A DNA stretch of 9,586 nucleotides from Sphingobacteriaceae bacterium (GTDB lineage: Bacteria > Bacteroidota > Bacteroidia > Sphingobacteriales > Sphingobacteriaceae), in contig CANJWF010000035.1 of NCBI GenBank assembly GCA_947478315.1, positions 1 to 9,586 on the forward strand, written 5' to 3'. Made by a program: the position numbers and the translations under genes. Below, one piece after another: positions 1-7,143 of the stretch (positions are counted from its first letter, which is position 1; every line of letters begins with the position of its first letter). The notes beneath the pieces are model-generated. The model searched no databases and was not told the origin of the DNA. It saw only the letters and a program-made list of their open reading frames with translations.

Positions 1-1
1 A

Positions 2-658
2 TTATTTAGTAAATTCAAAGAAAAATATCCCGACCATTTGGTTATTACCTACGTGAACTGTTCCGCGGAACTAAAAACCTTAAGCGACATTGTATGTACT
101 TCCTCCAATGCCGTGCAGATTGTGGAAAGTTTACCCAAAAACCAAAAAATAATATTCGCACCCGACAAAAACTTAGGTGCCTATATTGCGAAGAAAACAG
201 GCAGAGATATGGTGTTATGGAATGGAGCGTGCATGGTGCATGAAATTTTTTCCCTAGAAAAAATCATTAAGCTAAAAGCCCGTCATCCTGAAGCAAAATT
301 TATTGCACATCCAGAATGCGAAGAAGAGCTACTTGGTATGGCAGACTATATTGGTTCAACAACGGGATTATTAAATTTTACCAAAAAAGATACTGCCTCA
401 ACCTATATTATCGCTACAGAACCTGGCATTATACATCAAATGCAAAAGGCTTGTCCCCAAAAAACATTTATTCCCGCACCTCCTAATAATGCCTGTGCCT
501 GCAACGACTGCCCACACATGAGACGCAACACCCTAGAGAAATTATATCTATGTCTAAAATACGAATTGCCTGAAATTGAACTCAATGAAGAAACCCTTAT
601 AAAGGGAAAACGCCCCATAGAGCGTATGTTAGAAATTTCTCAACAATTAGGTTTATAA
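2..658 (+). CDS. nadA: Quinolinate synthase NadA, 5'-truncated by the window edge
   Basis: The enzyme condenses iminoaspartate with dihydroxyacetone phosphate to give quinolinate, in the cytoplasmic de novo NAD pathway. The frame is already open at base 2 and runs 218 codons to TAA at 656-658; a TTG at 38 lies in frame but is internal, since family-like sequence (FKEKYPDH) precedes it. Recognisable NadA blocks are YVNCSAELK, TSSNAV, APDKNLG, WNGACMVHE, HPECEEE, GSTTGLL, and near the C-terminus CACNDCPHM. NadA holds a 4Fe-4S cluster with three Cys ligands. Two are visible: the Cys of GACMVHE (codon 230-232) and most likely the last Cys of CxCxxC (codon 509-511). The first ligand would lie upstream of the window. 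About two-thirds of a typical protein of 310-350 residues is present. It is followed closely by a Nudix gene, suggesting a small NAD-related operon. Assignment is very secure. Confidence 0.97.
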   Translation, partial: LFSKFKEKYPDHLVITYVNCSAELKTLSDIVCTSSNAVQIVESLPKNQKIIFAPDKNLGAYIAKKTGRDMVLWNGACMVHEIFSLEKIIKLKARHPEAKFIAHPECEEELLGMADYIGSTTGLLNFTKKDTASTYIIATEPGIIHQMQKACPQKTFIPAPPNNACACNDCPHMRRNTLEKLYLCLKYELPEIELNEETLIKGKRPIERMLEISQQLGL

Positions 659-700
659 AATCTCGTCCATGATGCCTATCGACAACCCATGGACGATTTT
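657..700 (+). promoter_or_regulatory. Long hairpin spanning the nadA stop and the Nudix start codon
   Basis: An inverted repeat pairs 664-671 (CGTCCATG) perfectly with 688-695 (CATGGACG). The stem continues as AAAAT (657-661) with ATTTT (696-700), leaving a 2-base bulge (662-663) and a 16-base loop. That is 13 paired positions. The first nadA stop base lies just outside the stem, and the ATG at 669 lies in the left arm. The right arm ends in TTTT, so the structure also resembles a weak intrinsic terminator. A ribosome finishing nadA would open the left arm, so translational coupling or attenuation of the Nudix gene is a plausible inference. The pairing is seen directly; the function is not. 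Confidence 0.5.
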
Positions 701-1217
701 ATCTTCCGTAAAAATTTATGAAAATCCGTGGATTAAACTCACCGAACATGCCGTACTAAATCCTAACGGCGGAGAGGGTATTTATGGAGAAGTTCATTTT
801 AAAAACTATGCCATTGGAATTATACCTATCGATGAGTTTGGTAACACTTGGTTGGTGGGGCAATATCGATTTCCTTTAAAAGACTACAGCTGGGAAATTC
901 CAGAAGGAGGAGGAGACTTAACTATCGACCCATTATTATCTGCCCAAAGAGAGTTGTTGGAAGAAACTGGACTCGTTGCTAAAAAATGGACAGAAATACA
1001 GCGAGTGCATTTATCCAATTCGGTAAGTGATGAGTTAGGTATTATTTATTTAGCGCAAGATTTGCAACAATTTTGCGCACAGCCCGAAGAAACCGAACAA
1101 TTATCAACACTACAACTCCCTTTTGAAGAAGCCTATCAAAAGGTTTTAAACGGAGAAATTACAGATTCGATGAGCATCATCGCCATCCTAAAAGCCAACA
1201 TTATACTTGGTTCTTGA
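669..1217 (+). CDS. Nudix hydrolase, ADP-ribose pyrophosphatase-like
   Basis: This 182-residue cytoplasmic protein probably cleaves a nucleoside-diphosphate sugar such as ADP-ribose to AMP and ribose-5-phosphate; the substrate is inferred from overall resemblance. The N-terminal NPW...YENPWIKL, the strand GIIPID..GNTWLVGQYR and the Nudix box at residues 80-102 are typical. The box reads G80-x5-I86-x7-R94-E95-L96-x-E98-E99-x-G101-L102. The metal-binding REL..EE core is complete, but the first conserved Glu is Ile. The catalytic REUxEE residues are intact, so activity is still expected. Two adjacent ATGs (669 and 672) are possible starts and no Shine-Dalgarno site is visible. The gap to nadA is 10 bases, and a hairpin overlaps the start. 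Co-transcription with nadA would fit NAD turnover or salvage, but this is context only. Confidence 0.9.
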   Translation: MMPIDNPWTILSSVKIYENPWIKLTEHAVLNPNGGEGIYGEVHFKNYAIGIIPIDEFGNTWLVGQYRFPLKDYSWEIPEGGGDLTIDPLLSAQRELLEETGLVAKKWTEIQRVHLSNSVSDELGIIYLAQDLQQFCAQPEETEQLSTLQLPFEEAYQKVLNGEITDSMSIIAILKANIILGS

Positions 1218-1270
1218 AATAATTGTACCCATTGCTTGCGGCTACCTAATTTGTTAATTTCTGTTAAAAT

Positions 1271-1302
1271 TTTGGCATCGGAACATCCTCTCTTTACCTT
1301 AG
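1271..1302 (+). promoter_or_regulatory. Candidate Bacteroidota-type promoter for the small-protein/dabAB operon
   Basis: TTTG at 1271-1274 is followed after 20 bases by TACCTTAG at 1295-1302. The Bacteroidota housekeeping sigma factor recognises TTTG about 19-21 bases upstream of TAnnTTTG, so this matches the -33 element fully and the -7 element at all but one fixed base. It lies in the 111-base gap after the Nudix gene and 26 bases upstream of the next start codon. No other convincing promoter was found before dabA or dabB, so this one could drive the whole operon. Short consensus matches in AT-rich DNA can occur by chance. Confidence 0.45.
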
Positions 1303-1317
1303 TCCTAAAGTCAACCT

Positions 1318-1322
1318 AGGAG
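1318..1322 (+). promoter_or_regulatory. Shine-Dalgarno site of the small exported protein
   Basis: AGGAG stands 6 bases before the ATG at 1329. It is the only clear purine-rich ribosome binding site in this window, whose other genes have AT-rich leaders. It supports translation of the small ORF from 1329 and argues that the ORF is a real gene. Confidence 0.55.
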
Positions 1323-1328
1323 TAGCAC

Positions 1329-1685
1329 ATGCTATCAAAAATTTTAAAAATCAACCTCGTCTTTTGTTTGCTTATAAGTCTAAAATTGGCTTATAGTTTT
1401 TCTCCCGTCGACAATTTTTCTGCTAGCTCCGTTGCTTCTATACACATGCCTCACAAAGCAAACTGCAAGCTGCAAATTAGCGATATAGAGCTTAGAGAAG
1501 AGGACAGAGATGACACCAATGATTGGAAACAAGACATTAAGTATCAAGCGCTATTCGACTTCATTAACACTTCATACCACTTAGTAAGCCATTCTTCTTC
1601 GCAACATATCTATCGACCCATTCATTCCGATAGCAACTTAACAACCATTTGTCGATATCTCCACTTTCGATTTTTCAGAATTTAA
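1329..1685 (+). CDS. Small exported His/Cys-containing protein of unknown function
   Basis: I do not recognise a family for this 118-residue protein. Residues 1-23 look like a signal peptide: a basic start (MLSKILK), then a hydrophobic core (NLVFCLLISLKLA), with likely cleavage near AYS|FS. The mature part is about 95 residues, has seven His (39, 42, 84, 88, 93, 99, 112) and two Cys (46 and 108), and a strongly charged acidic stretch at about 52-66. The Cys pair could form a periplasmic disulfide, and the His could bind a metal such as zinc; both are speculation. A good Shine-Dalgarno site and a promoter-like element precede it, and dabA follows 134 bases later, so it is probably the first gene of the DIC-uptake operon. 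Small exported proteins of this layout also occur ahead of metal-transport genes in Bacteroidota. Whether it is a zinc-handling partner, a regulator or a leader peptide is open. Confidence 0.6.
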   Translation: MLSKILKINLVFCLLISLKLAYSFSPVDNFSASSVASIHMPHKANCKLQISDIELREEDRDDTNDWKQDIKYQALFDFINTSYHLVSHSSSQHIYRPIHSDSNLTTICRYLHFRFFRI

Positions 1686-1711
1686 CTCCCCCCCTTCTCT
1701 TTTTCCATTTT

Positions 1712-1727
1712 ACACTTTAGTAAGTGT
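1712..1727 (+). promoter_or_regulatory. Short hairpin in the dabA leader
   Basis: ACACTT (1712-1717) pairs perfectly with AAGTGT (1722-1727) around a 4-base loop. It lies in the 134-base gap between the small exported protein and the preferred dabA start, 18 bases after a run of seven C (1688-1694) in a pyrimidine-rich stretch. It overlaps the upstream alternative GTG start at 1724, which counts against use of that start. It could be an mRNA stability or processing element. Stems this short also arise by chance. Confidence 0.3.
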
Positions 1728-1739
1728 CTGCCAACACAC

Positions 1740-1754
1740 AACGATTTTTTCGTT
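1740..1754 (+). promoter_or_regulatory. Second short hairpin in the dabA leader
   Basis: AACGA (1740-1744) pairs with TCGTT (1750-1754) around a loop of five T. A further weak CGAA/TTCG pairing lies just downstream. Together with the hairpin at 1712-1727 it makes the region before dabA look like a structured untranslated leader rather than coding sequence. The remainder, 1755-1819, is AT-rich with no recognisable site. Function is unknown. Confidence 0.3.
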
Positions 1755-1819
1755 ACGAATCTGTTTCGCTAGTAATTAAGTTTTTTATTTCACCATTATT
1801 ATTAATTCCATTCATAAAT

Positions 1820-4411
1820 ATGGAAACAGAAAATCATTCACACGCCTCTCCTATTGAAACGCCCATGAGCATTATCCTCGCAAAAGGGGACGATAACGCT
1901 GCGATAGGTTCTTCGTCACATTTAAAAAATAAATTCACTGACGAAACTCTGCATGAGTTTAATTTAGAGGAAACTTTACACGATTTAAAACATTTTTTAC
2001 CTGCTCAAGCTCCGTTAAAAGATTTTGTACACCACAATACCTTACACGCTTTCCAGCATTTAAAATTTCAAGATGGCATCACTCGTGCCTCTAAAATATT
2101 TGGCTACAAGGTTTATCTATCCATAGAGCATTATCAATTATTGTATGCTCAAAATCGCATAGATAAAGAAATTTTAAACCGGATTGTAATTGAAAAAAAA
2201 GGAACTGATAATGCCGAAGAATGGCTAAAAAAGCTACATCATCAGTCGTATGATGGCTCCATAGATGCCCGCATTGGCACCTTGCGTGATGAATGGAAAA
2301 AACGTTATTACATCAATTTAGATGGATTTGTTCATCCTCTTTTATTTAGAATTTTATGTAACTATTTAGATCAAGGAATTGCAGTATGGGATATACCCAT
2401 ACACCACAAAGGGTTATTAAGCACCATTCGCGAATTAGAAAGACACAGTTTTACTAGCTTTTTCAAAACCAAAAGAGCACAAACGCTGTTATTAGAAAAT
2501 GTATGCGGAATCGAACACTTACTTGACTTGTTAGTGGGCGACCGTTCGCTTTATAAACAATATCTTTTCGACCAACAATTTGCGCATCAAGGATGGTCTG
2601 GCATGGTAGCAACCATCAGTAACAACCCTCATTCGCTATTGGATGCAAGAAATATTACACTCAACGACCTCATCGCGTTAGAGCTTTTGCTAGAAATAGA
2701 TGCCTTAGATTATAAATTAGGCAGCAAATGGACGCCATTAAACAAACACCTGCTCCACAACAAACCCATCGATATTTTTGCACCAACTCCCCTTAATGAA
2801 TTAGACGAAATACTCCATATATGGCAAGAAGCATTCGAATGGTCATATCACGATCGCGTTTTAGCGGGCATTCAATTGGCCGATAGTTCCGTCACCAATC
2901 GTAAAAATCAGAAATTTCAAGCCATTTTCTGTATCGACGACCGTGAGTGTTCGGTCAGACGCAGTGTAGAACACATAGAGCCTCTTTGCGAAACATTTGG
3001 AACAGCAGGTTTTTTTGGTGTCGAATTTTATTATCAACCACAACACGGAAAATTTGTAACAAAAGTTTGTCCCGCTCCAGTTACTCCCCAATATTTGATT
3101 AAAGAAATTGGAAAGGAGCACAATGTAACAGTTCCTCAAAAACCTACTAACTGGCTCGTTAACGAACTATCTAAAATAACATCGACTATCAAATTAGCGG
3201 TAAATGTATTGCATCCTGTTGAAAGCGAAGTATCTACCTCTTCTTTCAAACACATGGATCCTCATTCAACATTGAGTATCGTTTGTAGCCACCCCGAACA
3301 CAAAGAAAATGGCTTACAAATTGGATTTACTGTTGATGAAATGGTCATACGAATGGAAAATGTACTGCGTAGCATCGGTCTGGTAGACAACTTTGCGTCA
3401 GTCGTTTATTTTGTAGGACATGGAGCCAGTAGCACCAACAATACACATTATGCAGGCTATGATTGTGGAGCTTGTTCAGGACGCCCAGGTTCGGTAAATG
3501 CTCGAGTAGCCGCCTTCATGCTTAATCACGAAAAAGTAAGGGCCTTATTGAAAACAAAAGGTATTGATATTCCAGAAGAAACACAGTTTATTGGTGCTCT
3601 ACACGATACCACACGCGATGAAATAGCTTACTACGATGAAGATATACTCTCAAACAATAACCGAGTTAAACACGAAGAACATCAACTCATTTTTATTCGT
3701 GCTTTAGACTTTAACGCCAAAGAACGTTCTCGAAGATTTGAAAATATTGACACCAAACAATCGTTAGAACGTATCCACGATGCGATTAAAAAACGATCTG
3801 TTGCCCTATTTGAACCACGACCAGAATTAAATCATGCAACCAATGCACTCTGCATTGTGGGAAGACGAGAATTGACTAAACAAGTGTATCTAGATCGTCG
3901 CGCATTTCTAAACTCATACGACTATCGAATAGATCCCGCTGGAAATTCGTTACTGGGCATTATGAATGCAGTTGCACCCGTTTGTGGTGGCATCAACTTA
4001 GAATATTATTTCTCTAGAGTTGATAATGAAAAACTAGGTGCGGGAACAAAACTCCCTCATAATGTAATGGGACTCATTGGCGTTGCCAATGGTGTAGATG
4101 GAGACTTAAGACCCGGTTTACCCAGTCAAATGATAGAAGTGCACGACCCCATTCGTTTGTTGACAGTTGTAGAGCATTTCCCCAACATCGTTTTACAAAC
4201 GATTCAAAAAAATGCTTCCACTTACGAATGGTTTGCAAATGAATGGGTAAAACTGATTGCCATACACCCTGAAACCAAGGCCTGTTTTGTATTTAAAGAA
4301 GAAAAATTTGTTCCATATCAACCGTTTACCAAAGAAGTAGAAACCATTAAAGATGTAAGTCCTTTATGGGAAAAACATCAAGAGAATATTCCAACTTATT
4401 TGTTAGAGTAA
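1820..4411 (+). CDS. dabA: DabA, zinc-binding subunit of the DAB inorganic carbon transporter (DUF2309/UPF0753)
   Basis: DabA partners DabB in an ion-gradient-driven system that converts CO2 to bicarbonate at the inner membrane and traps it inside the cell. The family hallmark is a beta-carbonic-anhydrase-like zinc site. Here it is Cys371 and Asp373 in FCIDDRE, His534 in VGHGASS, and Cys549 in YDCGACSG. The His-to-Cys distance of 15 residues equals that in the characterised DabA2 of Halothiobacillus (C351, D353, H524, C539). The N-terminal block EETLHDLKHFLPAQAPLKDF and the motifs HNTLHAF and GRPGSVNARV are also typical. Numbering uses the ATG at 1820, giving 863 residues. A longer frame opens at GTG 1724, but its extra 32 residues include a hydrophobic run unlike the family and overlie leader hairpins, so 1820 is preferred; ATG 1865 is also possible. 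dabB follows after 71 bases. Probably a peripheral membrane protein. Confidence 0.95.
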   Translation: METENHSHASPIETPMSIILAKGDDNAAIGSSSHLKNKFTDETLHEFNLEETLHDLKHFLPAQAPLKDFVHHNTLHAFQHLKFQDGITRASKIFGYKVYLSIEHYQLLYAQNRIDKEILNRIVIEKKGTDNAEEWLKKLHHQSYDGSIDARIGTLRDEWKKRYYINLDGFVHPLLFRILCNYLDQGIAVWDIPIHHKGLLSTIRELERHSFTSFFKTKRAQTLLLENVCGIEHLLDLLVGDRSLYKQYLFDQQFAHQGWSGMVATISNNPHSLLDARNITLNDLIALELLLEIDALDYKLGSKWTPLNKHLLHNKPIDIFAPTPLNELDEILHIWQEAFEWSYHDRVLAGIQLADSSVTNRKNQKFQAIFCIDDRECSVRRSVEHIEPLCETFGTAGFFGVEFYYQPQHGKFVTKVCPAPVTPQYLIKEIGKEHNVTVPQKPTNWLVNELSKITSTIKLAVNVLHPVESEVSTSSFKHMDPHSTLSIVCSHPEHKENGLQIGFTVDEMVIRMENVLRSIGLVDNFASVVYFVGHGASSTNNTHYAGYDCGACSGRPGSVNARVAAFMLNHEKVRALLKTKGIDIPEETQFIGALHDTTRDEIAYYDEDILSNNNRVKHEEHQLIFIRALDFNAKERSRRFENIDTKQSLERIHDAIKKRSVALFEPRPELNHATNALCIVGRRELTKQVYLDRRAFLNSYDYRIDPAGNSLLGIMNAVAPVCGGINLEYYFSRVDNEKLGAGTKLPHNVMGLIGVANGVDGDLRPGLPSQMIEVHDPIRLLTVVEHFPNIVLQTIQKNASTYEWFANEWVKLIAIHPETKACFVFKEEKFVPYQPFTKEVETIKDVSPLWEKHQENIPTYLLE

Positions 4412-4482
4412 ACATGGCTGAACATCGTAACAGGCTAAATGAACAAACAATCTCTAATTGAAATAATTTTTAAATCTACTAT

Positions 4483-6348
4483 ATGAGTTCTCTACTGCAA
4501 CTATTTGTATACATCCCCTTGCTAGGGTTTATCCTCTGTAGCATGGCTCCACGCCATCATGAAAAGTTAATTGCTAAAATAGCGTTATATACTACTACGG
4601 TTAACGCGTTAATGATTGTGTCCTTTGCATTGTACTGGTCATCACACGCACATGTAATTTTAACCGAAACAGAATACACACTCTATCACTCTGACGAATA
4701 TGAGTTTAACGTTGCCTTTTATTTTGACAAAATCACCTTAGTATTTTCACTCTTAGGTTCGTTATTAGGTTTTATCATTACGCTATACAGTAGTCGATAT
4801 TTACATCGGGAAAAAGATTATAAACCCTTCTTTTTGCGTTTATTATTTTTCTATGTAGGGTATTTTACGGTAGTATTTTCCGGAAACTTCGAAACCCTAT
4901 TCATTGGGTGGGAAATACTAGGAATATCTTCGTTTTTACTCATTGCATTCTATAAAGACCGTTACTTTCCTGTTAAAAATGCGTTAAAAATTTTCTCCAT
5001 CTATCGCATTGCCGATGTTGGGTTGCTACTAGCGATGTGGATGTGCCATCACTTATTTCATCAAAATATCACTTTTTATCAACTAATTAATCATGCAGCA
5101 ATTCATAGTCACTTTCAAAATCATTCTTTCATAGGTGCATTAATGGCATTTGCCATTTTAATTGCCGCTGCTGCAAAATCGGCACAACTTCCATTTTCGT
5201 CTTGGCTACCACGGGCAATGGAAGGTCCAACACCTTCAAGTGCCATTTTTTATGGTTCACTATCGGTACATATCGGCGCATTTTTACTAGTTAGAACCAT
5301 GCCTCTTTGGGAGAATCAATTTTCTGTAAGAACTTTCATTGGGCTACTAGGCGTATTAACTTTTTTAATTACCTACCCTATTTCAAGAGTACAGTCTACA
5401 CTAAAAAGTAAAATTGCCTACACTTCCATCGCACACATCGGTATTATATTTTTAGAATTAGCCGCAGGATTTCAGAATTTAGCACTTATACACATCATTT
5501 ACAACGCTTTATTAAGAACCTTTCAACTATTAGCATCACCATCTCAGGTCAGTTTCTTAATACGTGAACAATTCTATCATTTCACTCCACGGGTAAAAAG
5601 TATCGAAAGTTCATTTCCTCAAAAAATAGGCAACACGTTATACATGATTTCATTAAAAGAATGGAATTTAGAATTATTAGTGGCAAAATTGCTGTGGAAT
5701 CCGCTAAGAAAAATAGGTAGAAAATTAAATTTTTTAACCCTTCAAAATTCCATCTTATTTTTCGTCATCATCTATGGTGCTGCATTATTTTTAGTATACC
5801 ATCAAAATTTAGTGCCCATCTTCATTAAAAGTAAATTACCTTTTGTATTTGCTTTTCTTGCCATTTTATTGACGCTAAGAGCCTATACTGAACGAAAAAA
5901 TGCTTTACTAAGTTGGCTACTCGTTATCATGAATCATTTTTGGATTGCCTTAGCGGTAGCCTTTAATGAAAATTTTAGTTTTTTAGATGTTCACATCTAC
6001 CTAAGTGGAATTACTGTTTGCGCGATTGTTGGAGTAGTTATTCTAAAAAAATTAGGTAGAGAAGAAACCATCGATATCAATCGTTTTCATGGACATAGTT
6101 ACGAACATGCTAAGGCAGCACAAATTTTCTTTCTAGCATGCTTAGGTGCTTACGGTTTCCCCATTACGCTTTCTTTTATTGGTCAAGACTTAATTTTTAG
6201 CCACATACATGAACAGCAATATGTGTTGGTTTTTTTAGTAGCCCTCAGTTTCGTTATCAATGGCATTGCCCTTATCCGAATTTACGCACGCGTATTCTTA
6301 GGTCCACATGCTAAGACCTATCATTCGATTGCTTATAAATCGTCTTAG
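4483..6348 (+). CDS. dabB: DabB, NuoL-like ion-translocating membrane subunit of the DAB transporter
   Basis: This 621-residue integral membrane protein has about 16 hydrophobic segments and belongs to the proton-conducting antiporter-like family of NuoL and MrpA. It should pass H+ (or another cation) through the membrane to drive the DabA reaction. Ion-path residues are kept: Glu144 in IGWEILG, Lys232 in AAKSAQLPF, Lys308 in TLKSKIAY and His318 in IAHIG. These align with NuoL Glu144, Lys229, Lys305 and the His of its TM11 region. WLPRAMEGPTPSSA at about 245-258 is the family signature. The block LASPSQVSFLIREQFYHF, the amphipathic loop at about 360-420, and GFPITLSFIGQDLIFSHIH near the C-terminus are DabB-like rather than complex I-like. 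No other nuo genes are nearby and dabA is directly upstream. The next gene starts 23 bases downstream. Confidence 0.93.
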   Translation: MSSLLQLFVYIPLLGFILCSMAPRHHEKLIAKIALYTTTVNALMIVSFALYWSSHAHVILTETEYTLYHSDEYEFNVAFYFDKITLVFSLLGSLLGFIITLYSSRYLHREKDYKPFFLRLLFFYVGYFTVVFSGNFETLFIGWEILGISSFLLIAFYKDRYFPVKNALKIFSIYRIADVGLLLAMWMCHHLFHQNITFYQLINHAAIHSHFQNHSFIGALMAFAILIAAAAKSAQLPFSSWLPRAMEGPTPSSAIFYGSLSVHIGAFLLVRTMPLWENQFSVRTFIGLLGVLTFLITYPISRVQSTLKSKIAYTSIAHIGIIFLELAAGFQNLALIHIIYNALLRTFQLLASPSQVSFLIREQFYHFTPRVKSIESSFPQKIGNTLYMISLKEWNLELLVAKLLWNPLRKIGRKLNFLTLQNSILFFVIIYGAALFLVYHQNLVPIFIKSKLPFVFAFLAILLTLRAYTERKNALLSWLLVIMNHFWIALAVAFNENFSFLDVHIYLSGITVCAIVGVVILKKLGREETIDINRFHGHSYEHAKAAQIFFLACLGAYGFPITLSFIGQDLIFSHIHEQQYVLVFLVALSFVINGIALIRIYARVFLGPHAKTYHSIAYKSS

Positions 6349-6371
6349 CATCAATAAACCTTCGATCACTC

Positions 6372-7100
6372 ATGAAAATACAATATGCTTCATTACTTAT
6401 GCTATTAGCTGGTCTCAAATTGAGTATGGCTCAACAAAATTTTTTCAATGTACCTAGTTCTGATATCACGGTCAAGAACAAGATTTTTTTTCAAGAACAA
6501 TTGAATTTTTCGTCCGAAATACAATCTAATTCAACGGTTTCTTATGGACTTGGCAATGATGCTGAAGTAGGAGTGAATTTATTCAACCTCTACCACAATT
6601 ACAAACAATTTGTGGTAGAGCATCAGCATGATCCATTTTATCCCTACATGGCAATCAATGGACAAAAAAAAATTCACTTATTCAATACAATCACCATAGC
6701 ACTAGGAACACAAGTGGGGATTGCTCCATTCAAAAATGCGCATTGGGGAACTTACACATACTTAAACAGTGTACATGAAATAGCACATTTTAAGCTAGTA
6801 ATTGGAACTTATTATGGTTCAAAAGCATTTGTTGGAGATGAAGCTTGTAATGATTGGTTTGGAAATATTGATTTTTTATCTCGCATGGGCCTCCAAACGG
6901 GGATAGAACGCAATCTCTGGAAAAACAGACTCATACTGCAAGCAGACTACATTAGCGGAAAACATAGCGTGAGTAATTCGGTAATTGGCTTGGCGTATGC
7001 TATTAACCAACGATGGATTGTTTCGGGTGGATATCAACGTAATCCATATCAACATACCAATGCGGCAATTTTTGAATTAACATACATTCCAAGAAAATGA
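6372..7100 (+). CDS. Predicted outer-membrane beta-barrel protein in the dab operon
   Basis: I do not recognise a named family for this 242-residue protein. Residues 1-20 form a signal peptide (MKIQ, hydrophobic LLMLLAGLKL, cleavage likely at SMA|QQ). The mature protein is rich in Asn, Gln, Tyr and Phe and shows alternating amphipathic strands such as KIFFQEQLNFSSE, STVSYGLG, AEVGVNLFNLY, HFKLVIGTYYG, LILQADYISG, SVIGLAYAIN and RWIVSGGYQRN. The final segment AIFELTYIPRK looks like a closing strand. This pattern fits a small outer-membrane barrel of roughly 10-12 strands. The gene lies 23 bases after dabB and 43 bases before sulP, so it is almost certainly co-transcribed with both. An outer-membrane channel for bicarbonate or another substrate is a reasonable but untested guess. 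An internal perfect inverted repeat is noted at 6588-6620. Confidence 0.7.
   Translation: MKIQYASLLMLLAGLKLSMAQQNFFNVPSSDITVKNKIFFQEQLNFSSEIQSNSTVSYGLGNDAEVGVNLFNLYHNYKQFVVEHQHDPFYPYMAINGQKKIHLFNTITIALGTQVGIAPFKNAHWGTYTYLNSVHEIAHFKLVIGTYYGSKAFVGDEACNDWFGNIDFLSRMGLQTGIERNLWKNRLILQADYISGKHSVSNSVIGLAYAINQRWIVSGGYQRNPYQHTNAAIFELTYIPRK
6588..6620 (+). repeat. Perfect 11-bp inverted repeat inside the beta-barrel gene
   Basis: CTCTACCACAA at 6588-6598 is the exact reverse complement of TTGTGGTAGAG at 6610-6620, with an 11-base spacer. It lies in coding sequence (NLYHNYKQFVVEH). In mRNA it would form a stable hairpin that could slow ribosomes or limit downstream transcript. It could equally be a chance consequence of coding sequence. 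Confidence 0.4.
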
Positions 7101-7143
7101 ACAAACACTAATATAAACCAAATAATTCTTTCCTCTAAAAATC

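Noticed and set aside
2861..3139. Minus-strand ORF of 92 codons inside dabA
   Set aside because: It lies opposite a well-conserved stretch of DabA including the zinc-site Cys, has no family resemblance, and is explained as a shadow of the real gene. The same applies to minus-strand frames at 436-618 and 8322-8636.
4414..4461. 15-codon ORF between dabA and dabB
   Set aside because: It has no ribosome binding site and no recognisable pattern; ORFs this short are expected by chance in a 71-base gap.
4483..6348. NADH dehydrogenase (complex I) subunit NuoL
   Set aside because: The core motifs are shared, but dabA is directly upstream, no other nuo genes are present, and the central and C-terminal blocks are DabB-like.
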